64,000 nt of DNA from Mycobacterium innocens (GTDB taxonomy: Bacteria; Actinomycetota; Actinomycetes; Mycobacteriales; Mycobacteriaceae), in NCBI RefSeq assembly GCF_900566055.1, contig NZ_UPHQ01000056.1, forward strand, positions 1 through 64,000, given 5' to 3'. The first letter of the stretch is position 1; every line of letters starts with the position of its first letter. The notes beneath the pieces were generated by a model. The model saw only the letters and a program-made list of their open reading frames with translations, was not told the origin of the DNA and made no database searches. A program made the translations under genes and the position numbers. Below are positions 51,841 to 64,000 of the stretch, piece by piece.

Positions 51841-54800
51841 CCTCCGGCGCGCACTCGCACCTCTCGGGGGGCCAGGCGGAACTGGATTATCACGCGCTGA
51901 ACGCGATGCTGAACTTGTACGACGCGGACGGCAAGATCCAGTTCGACAAGGACGTACTCGCGGCGCGCCAGTACTTCCTGCAGCACGTCAACCAGAACAC
52001 CGTCTTCTTCCACAACCAGGACGAGAAGCTCGATTACCTGATCCGCGAGAACTATTACGAGCGTGAGGTTCTCGACCAGTACTCGCGTAACTTCGTCAAG
52101 TCGCTGCTGGACCGTGCCTACGCCAAGAAGTTCCGGTTCCCGACGTTTTTGGGCGCCTTCAAGTACTACACGTCCTACACCCTGAAGACTTTCGACGGGA
52201 GGCGGTATCTGGAGCGTTTCGAGGACCGGGTGGTCATGGTTTCGCTCACGTTGGCGGGCGGTGACACCACGCTGGCCGAGCAGCTGGTCGACGAGATCAT
52301 CGAAGGCCGCTTCCAGCCGGCCACCCCGACGTTTTTGAACTCGGGCAAGAAACAGCGCGGTGAGCCGGTGAGTTGCTTCCCGGCCGGAACCCCAGTGGAT
52401 ACCCCCGACGGCCCTAAGGCAATCGAAACTCTGCAGGTGGGCGACCGGGTGCTCTCGCACGACGGGTCCTTCGCCGCCGTCGAAGCCGTCGTCGAGAACC
52501 CCAATGACCAAGCACTCATTTCGATCTCACACTTCGGGCACAGGGAACCGATCCTGTGCACCCCCGAGCATCCAATCCTGGTGTGGACCACGCGCGATGT
52601 GCAGACACTTATCGATGGTGACGGCGCGGACCCCTTCAACGGCTTCGTGTGGTTGGCTGCCAAAGACATTCGTCCCTCGGACTTCATCGTGACGGCAGCC
52701 CCAATGGAGGGACGGGCGCGGCGGGTCTACGACCTGATGGAGCACGCCGGCGCGGGCGAATACGAAGAGGTCGATGGGCTCATACGTAAGGTCAACTCTG
52801 ATCGCAAGCACCGCGACAAGCAGCGCCACCATATGAGCTTCGTATCGGTGAATCGCTACGTCGAAGAGTCGTACGATCTTGGCCTCGTCCTCGGCTGGTA
52901 CCTCGCCGAAGGTCATATCTCCAAGCGATCGGGACCCGCGGACCGAACGCCCAATGGCATCCACTTTACGATCGGCACACACGAACTCGAGTACCAGCAG
53001 GAGTTGGCGGCGGCTTTCAAACGCGTGTTTGCCGCGGACCTCGCGATCCACCAGAGTGTGTCGGACCAGTCGGTTCGTATGATTTGCAACAGTAAGGTCG
53101 TTGCGTCGTTGTTCCTCTCCTTGGTGGGCACGGGATATCGGTCGAAGCGGTTGTCCCCCGACGTCTTAACGGCCGATGACGAGTTTCAGCGTGGATTGCT
53201 TGCCGGACTGTTCCGCGGCGACGGCTGCAGTACCAGCGGCGGCATGGTGCTCGACCTTGGCCCGGAGTTTGACCTGGGCCCGGAACTGATTGATCAGGTG
53301 CAGCTTCTTTTGCGCCGAATCGGGATAGTCTCCAGGATCCGCCAGTACGTTAACCGGGCAGGCAACGTGACGGGACAGGTGTTCGTGCCCGGGCTGCCCG
53401 GCGCCAACGAAGAGTTCATCTTCGACGTCGGCAAGAACCTGCACAACTATATCGGCCAGAAGGGGACGACGCGCACGACCTATCAGGTTGTGCATGGGCG
53501 GCACGTGTACGGGATCCGTGAGTTGCGGCGCACGCGGGAAGCCCCGACGAAGGTCTACAACCTCCACGTCAAGGAGACGCACACGTACACGATTCGCGGC
53601 ACGGTCGTGCACAATTGCTTTCTGTTGCGCATCGAGGACAACATGGAGTCGATCGGGCGATCGATCAACTCCGCACTGCAGCTGTCCAAGCGCGGCGGCG
53701 GAGTTGCGCTGCTGCTGACCAACATTCGCGAGCACGGCGCGCCGATCAAGAACATCGAGAACCAAAGCTCGGGCGTCATCCCGATCATGAAGCTGCTCGA
53801 GGATTCGTTCTCTTATGCCAACCAGCTGGGCGCGCGCCAGGGTGCCGGCGCGGTGTACCTGCACGCCCATCACCCCGACATCTACCGCTTCCTGGACACC
53901 AAGCGGGAAAACGCCGACGAGAAGATCCGCATCAAGACGCTGAGCCTGGGCGTGGTGATCCCCGACATCACCTTCGAGTTGGCCAAGCGCGACGACGACA
54001 TGTACCTGTTCTCGCCCTACGACGTCGAGCGGGTCTACGGGGTGCCGTTCGCCGACATCTCGGTCACCGAGAAGTACTACGAGATGGTCGACAACCCGCG
54101 GATCCGCAAGACCAAGATCAAGGCGCGGGAGTTCTTCCAGACGCTGGCCGAGTTGCAGTTCGAGTCCGGCTACCCCTACATCATGTTCGAGGACACCGTC
54201 AATCGCGCTAATCCTATTGACGGCAAGATCACCCACTCGAACCTGTGCTCGGAGATCCTGCAGGTGTCCACGCCGTCATACTTCAACGAGGACTTGTCGT
54301 ATGTCAAAGTGGGGAAAGACATTTCGTGCAACCTGGGGTCGCTGAACATCGCCAAGACGATGGATTCGCCGAACTTCGCCCAGACGATCGAGGTGGCCAT
54401 CCGAGCGCTGACCGCGGTGAGCGACCAGACCCACATCACGTCGGTGCCCTCAATTGAGCAGGGCAACAACGACTCCCACGCAATCGGGTTGGGTCAGATG
54501 AACCTGCACGGCTACCTGGCGCGTGAGCGCATCTTCTACGGGTCCGAGGAGGGCATCGACTTCACCAACATCTACTTCTACACGGTGCTCTACCACGCGC
54601 TGCGCGCGTCGAATCGGATCGCGATCGAACGCGGCACGCACTTCAAGGGTTTCGAGCGGTCCAAATACGCGTCGGGGGAGTTCTTCGACAAGTACACCGA
54701 GGAGATTTGGGAGCCGAAAACCGAGAAGGTGCGCCGGCTATTCGCCGACGCCGACATTCACATCCCGACTCAGGACGACTGGCGGCGGCTCAAGGAATCG

Positions 54801-55229
54801 GTGCAGGCGCACGGCATCTACAACCAGAACCTGCAGGCGGTGCCACCCACCGGGTCGATTTCCTACATCAACCACTCGACGTCGTCGATCCACCCGATTG
54901 TGTCCAAGGTCGAGATCCGCAAGGAAGGCAAGATCGGCCGGGTCTACTACCCGGCGCCGTATATGACCAACGACAACCTGGAGTACTACCAGGACGCCTA
55001 CGAGATCGGCTACGAGAAGATCATCGACACCTATGCCGCGGCCACTCAGCATGTGGATCAAGGGCTTTCGCTGACGTTGTTCTTCATGGACACCGCCACC
55101 ACCCGTGACGTGAACAAGGCGCAGATCTACGCCTGGCGCAAGGGGATCAAGACGCTCTACTACATCCGGCTGCGGCAGATGGCCCTGGAAGGAACCGAAG
55201 TGGAGGGGTGCGTGTCCTGCATGCTCTAG
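51810..55229 (+). CDS. nrdE: Class Ib ribonucleotide reductase large subunit NrdE, intein-containing precursor
   Basis: A 1,139-residue precursor. Codons 189-602 are an intein; the spliced protein is 725 residues, the length of M. tuberculosis NrdE. The start is the GTG at 51810 after GGAAGGAG. Active-site cysteines are all present: the N-terminal redox cysteine in VS|CFLL (restored by splicing), the thiyl-radical cysteine in SNLCSEI, the redox partner in ISCNLGSLN, and the C-terminal shuttle pair CVSCML. It reduces ribonucleoside diphosphates with NrdF2. Expression needs splicing, because the intein separates the first active-site cysteine from the rest. Confidence 0.97.
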   Translation: MSPTVIAEPVTSGAHSHLSGGQAELDYHALNAMLNLYDADGKIQFDKDVLAARQYFLQHVNQNTVFFHNQDEKLDYLIRENYYEREVLDQYSRNFVKSLLDRAYAKKFRFPTFLGAFKYYTSYTLKTFDGRRYLERFEDRVVMVSLTLAGGDTTLAEQLVDEIIEGRFQPATPTFLNSGKKQRGEPVSCFPAGTPVDTPDGPKAIETLQVGDRVLSHDGSFAAVEAVVENPNDQALISISHFGHREPILCTPEHPILVWTTRDVQTLIDGDGADPFNGFVWLAAKDIRPSDFIVTAAPMEGRARRVYDLMEHAGAGEYEEVDGLIRKVNSDRKHRDKQRHHMSFVSVNRYVEESYDLGLVLGWYLAEGHISKRSGPADRTPNGIHFTIGTHELEYQQELAAAFKRVFAADLAIHQSVSDQSVRMICNSKVVASLFLSLVGTGYRSKRLSPDVLTADDEFQRGLLAGLFRGDGCSTSGGMVLDLGPEFDLGPELIDQVQLLLRRIGIVSRIRQYVNRAGNVTGQVFVPGLPGANEEFIFDVGKNLHNYIGQKGTTRTTYQVVHGRHVYGIRELRRTREAPTKVYNLHVKETHTYTIRGTVVHNCFLLRIEDNMESIGRSINSALQLSKRGGGVALLLTNIREHGAPIKNIENQSSGVIPIMKLLEDSFSYANQLGARQGAGAVYLHAHHPDIYRFLDTKRENADEKIRIKTLSLGVVIPDITFELAKRDDDMYLFSPYDVERVYGVPFADISVTEKYYEMVDNPRIRKTKIKAREFFQTLAELQFESGYPYIMFEDTVNRANPIDGKITHSNLCSEILQVSTPSYFNEDLSYVKVGKDISCNLGSLNIAKTMDSPNFAQTIEVAIRALTAVSDQTHITSVPSIEQGNNDSHAIGLGQMNLHGYLARERIFYGSEEGIDFTNIYFYTVLYHALRASNRIAIERGTHFKGFERSKYASGEFFDKYTEEIWEPKTEKVRRLFADADIHIPTQDDWRRLKESVQAHGIYNQNLQAVPPTGSISYINHSTSSIHPIVSKVEIRKEGKIGRVYYPAPYMTNDNLEYYQDAYEIGYEKIIDTYAAATQHVDQGLSLTLFFMDTATTRDVNKAQIYAWRKGIKTLYYIRLRQMALEGTEVEGCVSCML
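52374..53615 (+). mobile_element. Intein with LAGLIDADG-type homing endonuclease in nrdE
   Basis: 414 codons in frame. The N-terminal splice block is [20 protein letters not shown]; block B is [12 protein letters not shown] with the TxxH-type motif; the endonuclease motifs are [13 protein letters not shown] and [10 protein letters not shown]; the C-terminal block is [21 protein letters not shown] followed by Cys+1. All splice residues (Cys1, penultimate His, terminal Asn, Cys+1) are present, so splicing should work. Codon choice is somewhat less GC-biased than in the flanking nrdE sequence. The insertion lies at the N-terminal redox cysteine of NrdE. Confidence 0.96.
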
Positions 55230-55238
55230 GCGCGCAAG

Positions 55239-55298
55239 CCGAGTGTGTATCCGGCGATGCCCACCCGGAAGGTGTCGCGTCGCCAGATACACACTCGG
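55239..55298. terminator. Intergenic hairpin, family A copy 2 (after nrdE)
   Basis: 19-bp arms with one mismatch: CCGAGTGTGTATCCGGCGA (55239-55257) and TCGCCAGATACACACTCGG (55280-55298). It lies 10 bp after the nrdE stop and ends 49 bp before the next TetR gene. It shares ATC-GGCGATGC and GTGTCGCGTCGCCAGAT with the hairpin at 30728-30773. It is the probable terminator of nrdHIE. Confidence 0.72.
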
Positions 55299-55346
55299 TG
55301 AGGAGTCTGCCCAGGTCAGCGGCCGCAACGGGGTAAGGTGCTTGAC

Positions 55347-56087
55347 GTGGTGAGAATCAGCCGACCCCACCCCAGCGTGAAGCCCGGGGTCAAAGTCGAC
55401 GCGCGCAGTGAACGCTGGCGCGAACACCGCAAGAAGGTGCGCAACGAAATCGTCGAAGCGGCATTCCGTGCCATCGACCGCCTGGGGCCCGAGCTGAGTG
55501 TGCGGGAAATCGCCGAGGAAGCCGGCACCGCCAAGCCCAAGATTTACCGGCATTTCACCGATAAGTCCGACCTGTTCGTCGCGATCGGGGAGCGGCTGCG
55601 CGACATGTTGTGGGCGGCGATCTTCCCGTCGATCAACCTCGCCACCGACTCGGCCCGCGAGGTCATCCGGCGCAGCGTCGAGGAGTACGTCATCCTCGTC
55701 GACAAGCACCCCAATGTGCTGCGGGTCTTTATTCAGGGCCGTTCCGCAAAGCAGTCCGAGGCGACGGTGCGCACGCTCAATGAAGGCCGGGAGATCACTT
55801 TGACCTTCGCCGAGTTGTTCAACAACGAACTGCGTGAGATGGATCTGAATCGTGCGGCGCTCGAGCTCGCCGCGCACAGCGCGTTCGGAGCGGCCGCCTC
55901 GGCCACCGAATGGTGGCTGGGTCCCGAGCCCGACAGCCCGCGACGGATGCCGCGTGAGCAGTTCGTCGCGCATCTGACCACGATCATGATGGGCGTCATC
56001 GTCGGCACCGCCGAGGCGCTGGGTATCACCATGGACCCCGAAAAGCCGATCCACGACGCGGTACCCAGCAATCGCGCTGTCAGCTGA
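55347..56087 (+). CDS. TetR-family regulator (Rv3050c homologue)
   Basis: A 246-residue regulator, the same length as Rv3050c. The helix-turn-helix lies in ELSVREIAEEAGTAKPKIYRHFTDKSDLF. The C-terminal ligand domain ends with PREQFVAHLTTIMMGVIVGTAEALGI. The GTG at 55347 follows GGTAAGG; a second GTG three bases on and one at 55338 are alternatives. It lies upstream of a flavin monooxygenase gene across two palindromes, the likely control region of that gene. Confidence 0.86.
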   Translation: MVRISRPHPSVKPGVKVDARSERWREHRKKVRNEIVEAAFRAIDRLGPELSVREIAEEAGTAKPKIYRHFTDKSDLFVAIGERLRDMLWAAIFPSINLATDSAREVIRRSVEEYVILVDKHPNVLRVFIQGRSAKQSEATVRTLNEGREITLTFAELFNNELREMDLNRAALELAAHSAFGAAASATEWWLGPEPDSPRRMPREQFVAHLTTIMMGVIVGTAEALGITMDPEKPIHDAVPSNRAVS

Positions 56088-56140
56088 GTGCCGGCCGCGT
56101 TGACATCGCCGCAAGGATCGTCAACACTCGTTCTAACCGA

Positions 56141-56177
56141 TACCCTGGGTACTGGGTACTTGGGCCGCGCGGCCCAA
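56141..56177. promoter_or_regulatory. Two palindromes upstream of flavin monooxygenase gene
   Basis: TACCC-T-GGGTA (56141-56151) is followed by the perfect 18-bp palindrome TTGGGCCGCGCGGCCCAA (56160-56177). They lie between the TetR stop and the monooxygenase start. The second could form a strong hairpin (terminator or leader structure); the first, with a second GGGTACT beside it, looks like an operator. Confidence 0.5.
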
Positions 56178-56208
56178 AGCTCGCCTCACTAGGAAAGACC
56201 GATCCACC

Positions 56209-57774
56209 ATGACCAATGCCGTCACAGAAGCCGGCCCGGCGCCGCAGTCCGACCAGCCGCCGGTGCACACCCGCGCCGTCATCATCGGGACCGGATTCTC
56301 CGGTCTGGGCATGGCTATCGCGCTGCAGAAGCAGGGCTTCTCCGGCCGAGACTTCATCATCTTGGAGAAGGCCGACGACGTCGGGGGCACCTGGCGCGAC
56401 AACAGCTATCCCGGCTGTGCCTGCGACATCCCGTCGCACCTGTACTCGTTTTCGTTCGAGCCCAAGCCGGACTGGAGGAACCCGTTCTCCTACCAGCCCG
56501 AGATCTGGGACTACCTCAAGGGCGTCACCGAGAAGTACGGGCTGCGCCGCTACATCGAGTTCAATTCTTTGGTCGACCGCGCTTACTGGGACGACGAGGA
56601 ATACCGCTGGCACGTCTTCACCACCGACGGCCGCGAGTATGTTGCCCAGTTCTTGATCTCGGGAGCCGGAGCGCTGCACATCCCGTCCTTCCCCGACATC
56701 GAGGGGCGCCATGAATTCGCCGGCCCCGCTTTCCATTCCGCGGAGTGGGACCACAGCGTCGACCTCACCGGCAAGCGGGTGGCCATCATCGGGACCGGCG
56801 CCAGCGCGATCCAGATCGTGCCGGAGATCGTCGACCAGGTCGCCGAACTTCAGCTCTACCAACGCACTCCGCCGTGGGTGGTGCCGCGTTCCAACCCCGA
56901 GATCCCGCCGGCGCTACGCCAGGCTATGGAGAACGTTCCCGGGCTGCGTGCGCTGGCGCGCCTGGGTTTGTACTGGGCGCAGGAGGCGCTGGCCTTCGGC
57001 ATGACCAAGCGTCCGAACGCGCTGAGGTTCATCGAGGCCTACGCCAAATACAACATTCGCCGCTCGGTGAAAGACCGCGAGCTACGCCGCAAGCTGACCC
57101 CGCACTATCGCATCGGCTGCAAGCGGATCCTCAACTCCTCCACCTATTACCCGGCCGTCGCGAACCCCAAGACCACGTTGATCACCGACCGCATCACCCG
57201 GATCACCCGCGACGGGATCGTCACCGCCGACGGCATTGAGCACCCGGCCGACGTGATCGTGTACGCCACCGGCTTCCACGTCACCGACTCCTACACCTAC
57301 GTGCAGATCAAGGGCCGCCACGGTGAGGATCTGGTCGACCGGTGGAACCGCGAGGGCATCGGGGCGCATCGCGGAATCACCGTGGCCGAGATGCCCAACC
57401 TGTTCTTCCTGCTCGGCCCCAACACCGGGCTGGGGCACAACTCCGTGGTGTTCATGATCGAGTCGCAGATCCACTACGTCGCCGACGCGATCGCCAAGTG
57501 CGACAAGTTGGGCGCGCAGGCGCTGGCTCCCACGCGCGCCGCCCAGGATCGTTTCAACGACGAGCTGCAACGCAAGTTGGCCGGCTCGGTCTGGAACAGC
57601 GGCGGCTGCAGCAGCTGGTATCTCGACGAGCATGGCAAGAACACCGTGCTCTGGGGCGGCTACACCTGGCAGTATTGGCGGGCCACCCGCTCGGTCAAAA
57701 CCGACGAATACCAATTCTTCGGGGTCGGTAACGGCTCGGCGGAGAACCGGGAGACTGTCGCCGCGGCGAAATAG
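56209..57774 (+). CDS. Baeyer-Villiger-type flavin monooxygenase (Rv3049c homologue)
   Basis: A 521-residue flavoprotein. The first Rossmann motif is IGTGFSGLGMAIALQKQG. The Baeyer-Villiger fingerprint FxGxxxHxxxW is present as FAGPAFHSAEW, followed by the second Rossmann motif IIGTGASAIQIVPEI. It should use FAD and NADPH to insert oxygen next to a ketone. In M. tuberculosis such enzymes (EtaA family) activate thioamide drugs; the natural substrate is unknown. It is close in length and place to Rv3049c. TAGGAAAGA precedes the ATG. Confidence 0.93.
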   Translation: MTNAVTEAGPAPQSDQPPVHTRAVIIGTGFSGLGMAIALQKQGFSGRDFIILEKADDVGGTWRDNSYPGCACDIPSHLYSFSFEPKPDWRNPFSYQPEIWDYLKGVTEKYGLRRYIEFNSLVDRAYWDDEEYRWHVFTTDGREYVAQFLISGAGALHIPSFPDIEGRHEFAGPAFHSAEWDHSVDLTGKRVAIIGTGASAIQIVPEIVDQVAELQLYQRTPPWVVPRSNPEIPPALRQAMENVPGLRALARLGLYWAQEALAFGMTKRPNALRFIEAYAKYNIRRSVKDRELRRKLTPHYRIGCKRILNSSTYYPAVANPKTTLITDRITRITRDGIVTADGIEHPADVIVYATGFHVTDSYTYVQIKGRHGEDLVDRWNREGIGAHRGITVAEMPNLFFLLGPNTGLGHNSVVFMIESQIHYVADAIAKCDKLGAQALAPTRAAQDRFNDELQRKLAGSVWNSGGCSSWYLDEHGKNTVLWGGYTWQYWRATRSVKTDEYQFFGVGNGSAENRETVAAAK

Positions 57775-57830
57775 CTACTCGGATGGTCGCGGCACCTGGC
57801 CATCACGCCGGCACGCCGTGCGACACGCAA

Positions 57831-57878
57831 ACACAACCTTTTGTGTTGCGCCCGCTTGTCGGACCCCAGGGGTAGTGT
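57831..57878. promoter_or_regulatory. Tandem NrdR boxes upstream of nrdF2
   Basis: ACACAACCTTTTGTGT (57831-57846) matches about 13 of 16 positions of the NrdR consensus. ACCCCAGGGGTAGTGT (57863-57878) matches the right half. Centres are 32 bp apart. The second box shares TAGTGTTT with the second box before nrdH. They lie 39-86 bp upstream of the GTG start. Confidence 0.72.
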
Positions 57879-57889
57879 TTGAGGCCTGA

Positions 57890-58879
<990 letters not shown>

Positions 58880-58972
58880 CCGGACATGTGCCGGCCGTGA
58901 ACGGCGGATGAATTGTCGGCACGGCACCACCTGACGGTGGCGCGGTGATACACCTGCCGTGACACTGTTTGG

Positions 58973-59365
58973 GTGACGAAAACCTCGCGTGCCCATCCCC
59001 ATTTCCTGCGCTCGGTCATCCGGTGGCTGCAGACCGGCTACCCCAACGGCGTCCCGGGACCCGACCGGGTGCCGTTGCTGGCATTGCTGCGCAGCACGCC
59101 GCTGACCGAGGAGCAGGTCAAGGAAGTGGTGCGCGACATTACCGCCGACGGATCGCCGGCCACAGCCGATGGTGTGATCAACCGCGACGAGATCGCCGAA
59201 TTCATCTCCGGCGTGACGCACCACGACGCCGGGCCGGAGAACATTCAACGGGTAGCCGGCAGGCTCGCCGCTGCGGGCTGGCCGCTGGCCGGCATCGAGG
59301 TAAGCCCGGTTATTCCGGAGGATGAGGACGCGCAGGCGGCGGAAGAGGTTGCGTCACAGGCGTGA
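58973..59365 (+). CDS. DUF3349 protein (Rv3046c-like)
   Basis: A 130-residue protein. The core [46 protein letters not shown] through [38 protein letters not shown] is the all-helical DUF3349 fold found in mycobacteria. Its function is unknown; structures of relatives show a small helical bundle. The start is the GTG at 58973. The last 12 bases overlap the convergent adhC gene. Confidence 0.85.
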   Translation: MTKTSRAHPHFLRSVIRWLQTGYPNGVPGPDRVPLLALLRSTPLTEEQVKEVVRDITADGSPATADGVINRDEIAEFISGVTHHDAGPENIQRVAGRLAAAGWPLAGIEVSPVIPEDEDAQAAEEVASQA

Positions 59366-60394
59366 GATGTCGATGACGAAGCGGTAGCGGACGTCGCTGG
59401 CCAGCACGCGCTCGTAGGCTTCGTTGACGTAATCCGGTTCGATGAGTTCGATCTCGGGCGTGACGCCGTGTTCGGCGCAGAAATTCAGCATCTCCTGGGT
59501 CTCGGCGATCCCGCCGATGTTCGACCCGGACAGGCTGCGCCGCATCAGCGCCAGCGCAAATGCCGGCACCGGCATGGGGTGTTCGGGGATGCCCAGCTCG
59601 ACCATGGTGCCGTCGACGTCGAGCAGGTTCAGGTAGTCGCCGAGGTTCAAGTTCGCCGAGACGGTGTTCAGAATCAGGTCGAAGCTGCCGCGCAACCTTC
59701 GGAAGGTGTCGGGGTCGGAAGTGGCGTAGTAGTGTCCGGCGCCCAGCCGCAACCCGTCTTCCATCTTCTTCAGGGATTGCGACAGCACCGTCACCTCGGC
59801 GCCCATGGCGGCGCCCAGCTTGACGCCCATATGGCCGAGTCCGCCCAAGCCGATGACGGCCAGCCGGGTGTCGCGGCCGGCGTTCCAGTGCCGTAGCGGC
59901 GAATACAGCGTGATACCCGCGCACAGCAGCGGCGCTGCTGCGTCCAGCGGCAGCGCATCGGGGATGCGCACCACGAAGTTTTCGTCGACGACGATCGCCT
60001 CGCTGTAGCCGCCCTGTGTGGACCGGCCGTCCTTGCCGATCGAGTTGTAGGTGAAGGTTGCCCCGGGTTTGCAATACTGCTCGAGGCCGGCCAGGCAGCT
60101 GCTGCACTGGCCGCAGGAGTCGACCATGCAGCCGACGCCGACGCGGTCGCCCACCTGGTATTTGGACACCTCGGAGCCCACCTCGGTCACCACGCCGGCG
60201 ATCTCATGCCCGGGAACCACCGGGTAATTCGGCTGGCCCCACTCGGCCTTGACGGTGTGGATGTCGGAGTGGCAGATACCGGCGAACTTGATGTCGATCA
60301 CCACGTCGTGCGGGCCTGGTTCCCGACGGTCGATCGTGGTCTTGGTCAGCGGTTCGGTCGCCGAGAAGGCGGCATATGCGGAAACAGTGCTCAT
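59354..60394 (-). CDS. adhC: NADP-dependent zinc alcohol dehydrogenase AdhC
   Basis: A 346-residue cinnamyl-alcohol-dehydrogenase-type enzyme, the same length as M. tuberculosis AdhC (Rv3045). Catalytic zinc ligands lie in CHSDIHTVK and GHEIAGVV. The structural zinc site is the four-cysteine stretch [15 protein letters not shown], and the cofactor loop is [13 protein letters not shown]. It reduces aromatic and aliphatic aldehydes with NADPH. The ATG at 60394 follows AAGGATG. It converges with the DUF3349 gene (12 bp overlap) and follows fecB on the same strand. Confidence 0.95.
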   Translation of the reverse strand: MSTVSAYAAFSATEPLTKTTIDRREPGPHDVVIDIKFAGICHSDIHTVKAEWGQPNYPVVPGHEIAGVVTEVGSEVSKYQVGDRVGVGCMVDSCGQCSSCLAGLEQYCKPGATFTYNSIGKDGRSTQGGYSEAIVVDENFVVRIPDALPLDAAAPLLCAGITLYSPLRHWNAGRDTRLAVIGLGGLGHMGVKLGAAMGAEVTVLSQSLKKMEDGLRLGAGHYYATSDPDTFRRLRGSFDLILNTVSANLNLGDYLNLLDVDGTMVELGIPEHPMPVPAFALALMRRSLSGSNIGGIAETQEMLNFCAEHGVTPEIELIEPDYVNEAYERVLASDVRYRFVIDISRL

Positions 60395-60433
60395 ACGACA
60401 TCCTTATGCGGGTCTAGCAGGGGCTGTAAAAAG

Positions 60434-60443
60434 CTTAGCTAAG
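60434..60443. promoter_or_regulatory. AT-rich palindrome upstream of adhC
   Basis: CTTAGCTAAG is a perfect 10-bp palindrome followed by GTAAGG, so TAAGG is repeated. It lies 40 bp upstream of adhC. It has a partial likeness to an IdeR/DtxR half-site (TWAGGTWAG), interesting because an iron-siderophore-type binding protein gene adjoins. The match is weak. Confidence 0.3.
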
Positions 60444-60494
60444 GTAAGGTTTTCGGGCCAGGTGACGGCGATCACGTCCAGTGGATGAGCAGCT

Positions 60495-61589
60495 TCAGTT
60501 GATCGGGGCGTTGATCCAGCGCAGGTCGTCGACGATGCCACGGGCGGCCACCAGGCCCTCGCCCGTCTGCCATATCTCGTCGTTGACGACGAAGACCCGG
60601 TTGTCGCGATTGGCGGACAGCTTGCGCCAGGAGTCACTATCGAGGATGGTCCACGCACGTTCGGTGGCCTTCGGCGACGCACACGAGACGTAGACGATGT
60701 CGGCGTCGGCAGCGGAGAAGTCCGTCCCCCTGGCCAGGTCGGCATCGGTGGCGCCGATCTCGATGTATGCCTTGTCGGTGAACCGTTGCGCTGCCGGCCG
60801 GTCCACTCCGACCGCGCTCAGCACGCTGGCCGGAAAGTTGCGGGCGCCGTATACCCGCATCGTGGTGGCGGTCAGCTGGACAATCGACGCCTGGAAGTGG
60901 GTCGCGTCATGCTTGGCCCCGACCTCCCGGGCCCGCTGGGTGAACGCACTGAGCAGCGCCTCCACCGCGGCGCTGCGGGCCGTGGCAGCCCCGACGCCGC
61001 GCAGGTTGTCCTCCCAGGCGGCGCCCGGCGCCGCCGTGAACACGGTCGGGGCGATAGCCGCCAGCTGCGGGTACAAGTTCGGCGTCACCGCCACCGAGCC
61101 CAAAATCAGGTCCGGCCGGGCCGCGGCGATGGCTCGCAGATCCGGGGAATTGCGGGTACCCACCCCGGGCAGATCGTGCACCGTCTTGCCCAAATAGGAC
61201 GGCTGGCTCGAGGAGCCGTCCGGCAACGCGGCACCGACCACCCGGGACTGCAGTCCCAGCGCACACAGCGCGTCGAGCTGGTCGCCGGAGAGCACCACGA
61301 TGCGCTGCGGCTCGGCGGGAACCTGGGCCACGTCCGGGTTCACGCCGGCAGCGCTGTGGGCTTGCCGGGTCGGCGGCCCGGGATCGGCCGCGGCCGCCTC
61401 CCGCGCACACGATTCGTCGGGTTTTCGAGCATTTCCCAGCACCCCGGCGCCCGCGATCTGGGTCGTGGGTGTGACCATCGATCGCGTCGCCGTGGTGGGG
61501 GGCTGATCGGCGCCGCAACCGGTGCACGTCGCAACCAGCGCCGCCAATGACGCAGCGGCCAGACCGCCTCGCACCCCGCCGATTTGCAC
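60495..61589 (-). CDS. fecB: FecB-like iron-siderophore-binding lipoprotein
   Basis: A 364-residue protein matching M. tuberculosis FecB (Rv3044). The GTG at 61589 gives a signal peptide (GGLAAASLAALVATC) ending in a TGC/lipobox-like cysteine. The mature protein has the periplasmic-binding fold: PQRIVVLSGDQLDALCALGL, DLRAIAAARPDLILGS, the C-terminal YVSCASPKATERAW and WQTGEGLVAARGIVDDLRWI. FecB binds iron-siderophore complexes and affects envelope integrity in M. tuberculosis. No transporter genes are adjacent, as is usual for this locus. Confidence 0.93.
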   Translation of the reverse strand: MQIGGVRGGLAAASLAALVATCTGCGADQPPTTATRSMVTPTTQIAGAGVLGNARKPDESCAREAAAADPGPPTRQAHSAAGVNPDVAQVPAEPQRIVVLSGDQLDALCALGLQSRVVGAALPDGSSSQPSYLGKTVHDLPGVGTRNSPDLRAIAAARPDLILGSVAVTPNLYPQLAAIAPTVFTAAPGAAWEDNLRGVGAATARSAAVEALLSAFTQRAREVGAKHDATHFQASIVQLTATTMRVYGARNFPASVLSAVGVDRPAAQRFTDKAYIEIGATDADLARGTDFSAADADIVYVSCASPKATERAWTILDSDSWRKLSANRDNRVFVVNDEIWQTGEGLVAARGIVDDLRWINAPIN

Positions 61590-61768
61590 GCGTCCGACGT
61601 TAACACCCGGCCAGTCGGGAAGGGTCTGCCCAAGCGCCTCCGATGCACCCGGACACCGATTACGACAGTTTGTAGGACCAGGCCTGCCCGCAGCGTGGTG
61701 GCGGGCTAAGATTCCTGTCAAAGTGAGGTATTAAGACCCTATCCGCGCCGGGATTCTTGGAGGAGCAG

Positions 61769-64000
<2,232 letters not shown>

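Noticed and set aside
53166-54236. Minus-strand open frame opposite the intein and nrdE
   Set aside because: Shadow of the nrdE coding strand; no ribosome site or domain.
54738-56114. Minus-strand open frame of 458 codons across nrdE and the TetR gene
   Set aside because: It spans two real plus-strand genes and their intergenic hairpin; no domain is recognisable.

Overview
The window is high-GC DNA from a slow-growing Mycobacterium outside the M. tuberculosis complex. The evidence is a PPE-MPTR gene, a full yrbE/mce operon with Mas genes, WS/DGAT and FadD/FadE lipid genes, frequent GTG/TTG starts, and a backbone that (from memory) runs in the reverse order of M. tuberculosis Rv3066 to Rv3042c. 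I do not name a species.

Layout: 1-2260 holds the 5' end of an IS1634-type transposase cut by the window edge, a secreted hemerythrin-like protein, and mmr with its TetR repressor. 2441-27088 is a roughly 25 kb block that, as far as I recall, does not lie between mmr and cstA in M. tuberculosis. It contains DoxX, adhE, a class III adenylate cyclase, an SDR, an FAD oxidoreductase, a FadD / WS-DGAT / cyclic-nucleotide-binding cluster, a nitroreductase with an Hsp70-like protein, a frameshifted SpoIIAA-like gene, two secreted proteins and a ten-gene yrbE-mce-mas operon. 27091-32319 holds cstA, a GNAT-AAA+ fusion and ligB. 32430-39725 holds lipid catabolism (SDR, fadE22, a DUF35/thiolase-like pair), a double GntR regulator and a MEDS/anti-sigma-kinase protein. 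39771-44600 holds two tiny lipoproteins missed by ordinary ORF calling, a LeuA-regulatory-domain-like protein, cyp136 with a divergent TetR, and an SDR. 44605-48007 is a PPE-MPTR gene broken by one extra base. 48318-50623 holds dinP, a TetR and an FMN reductase.

50854-58879 is the class Ib ribonucleotide reductase region: nrdH-nrdI-nrdE and nrdF2. nrdE carries a 414-residue intein with LAGLIDADG-type motifs, inserted exactly at an active-site cysteine. Both nrd transcription units are preceded by two NrdR-box-like sites whose centres are 32 bp apart. The window ends with a DUF3349 gene, adhC, fecB, ctaD and the first 153 codons of serB2.

Regulatory structure is rich. There are perfect or near-perfect operators next to mmr, cyp136/TetR, the dinP-TetR unit, an SDR and the hemerythrin gene. 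Two families of long intergenic hairpins (two copies each) sit at gene ends and probably act as terminators. No tRNA, rRNA or CRISPR array was seen.
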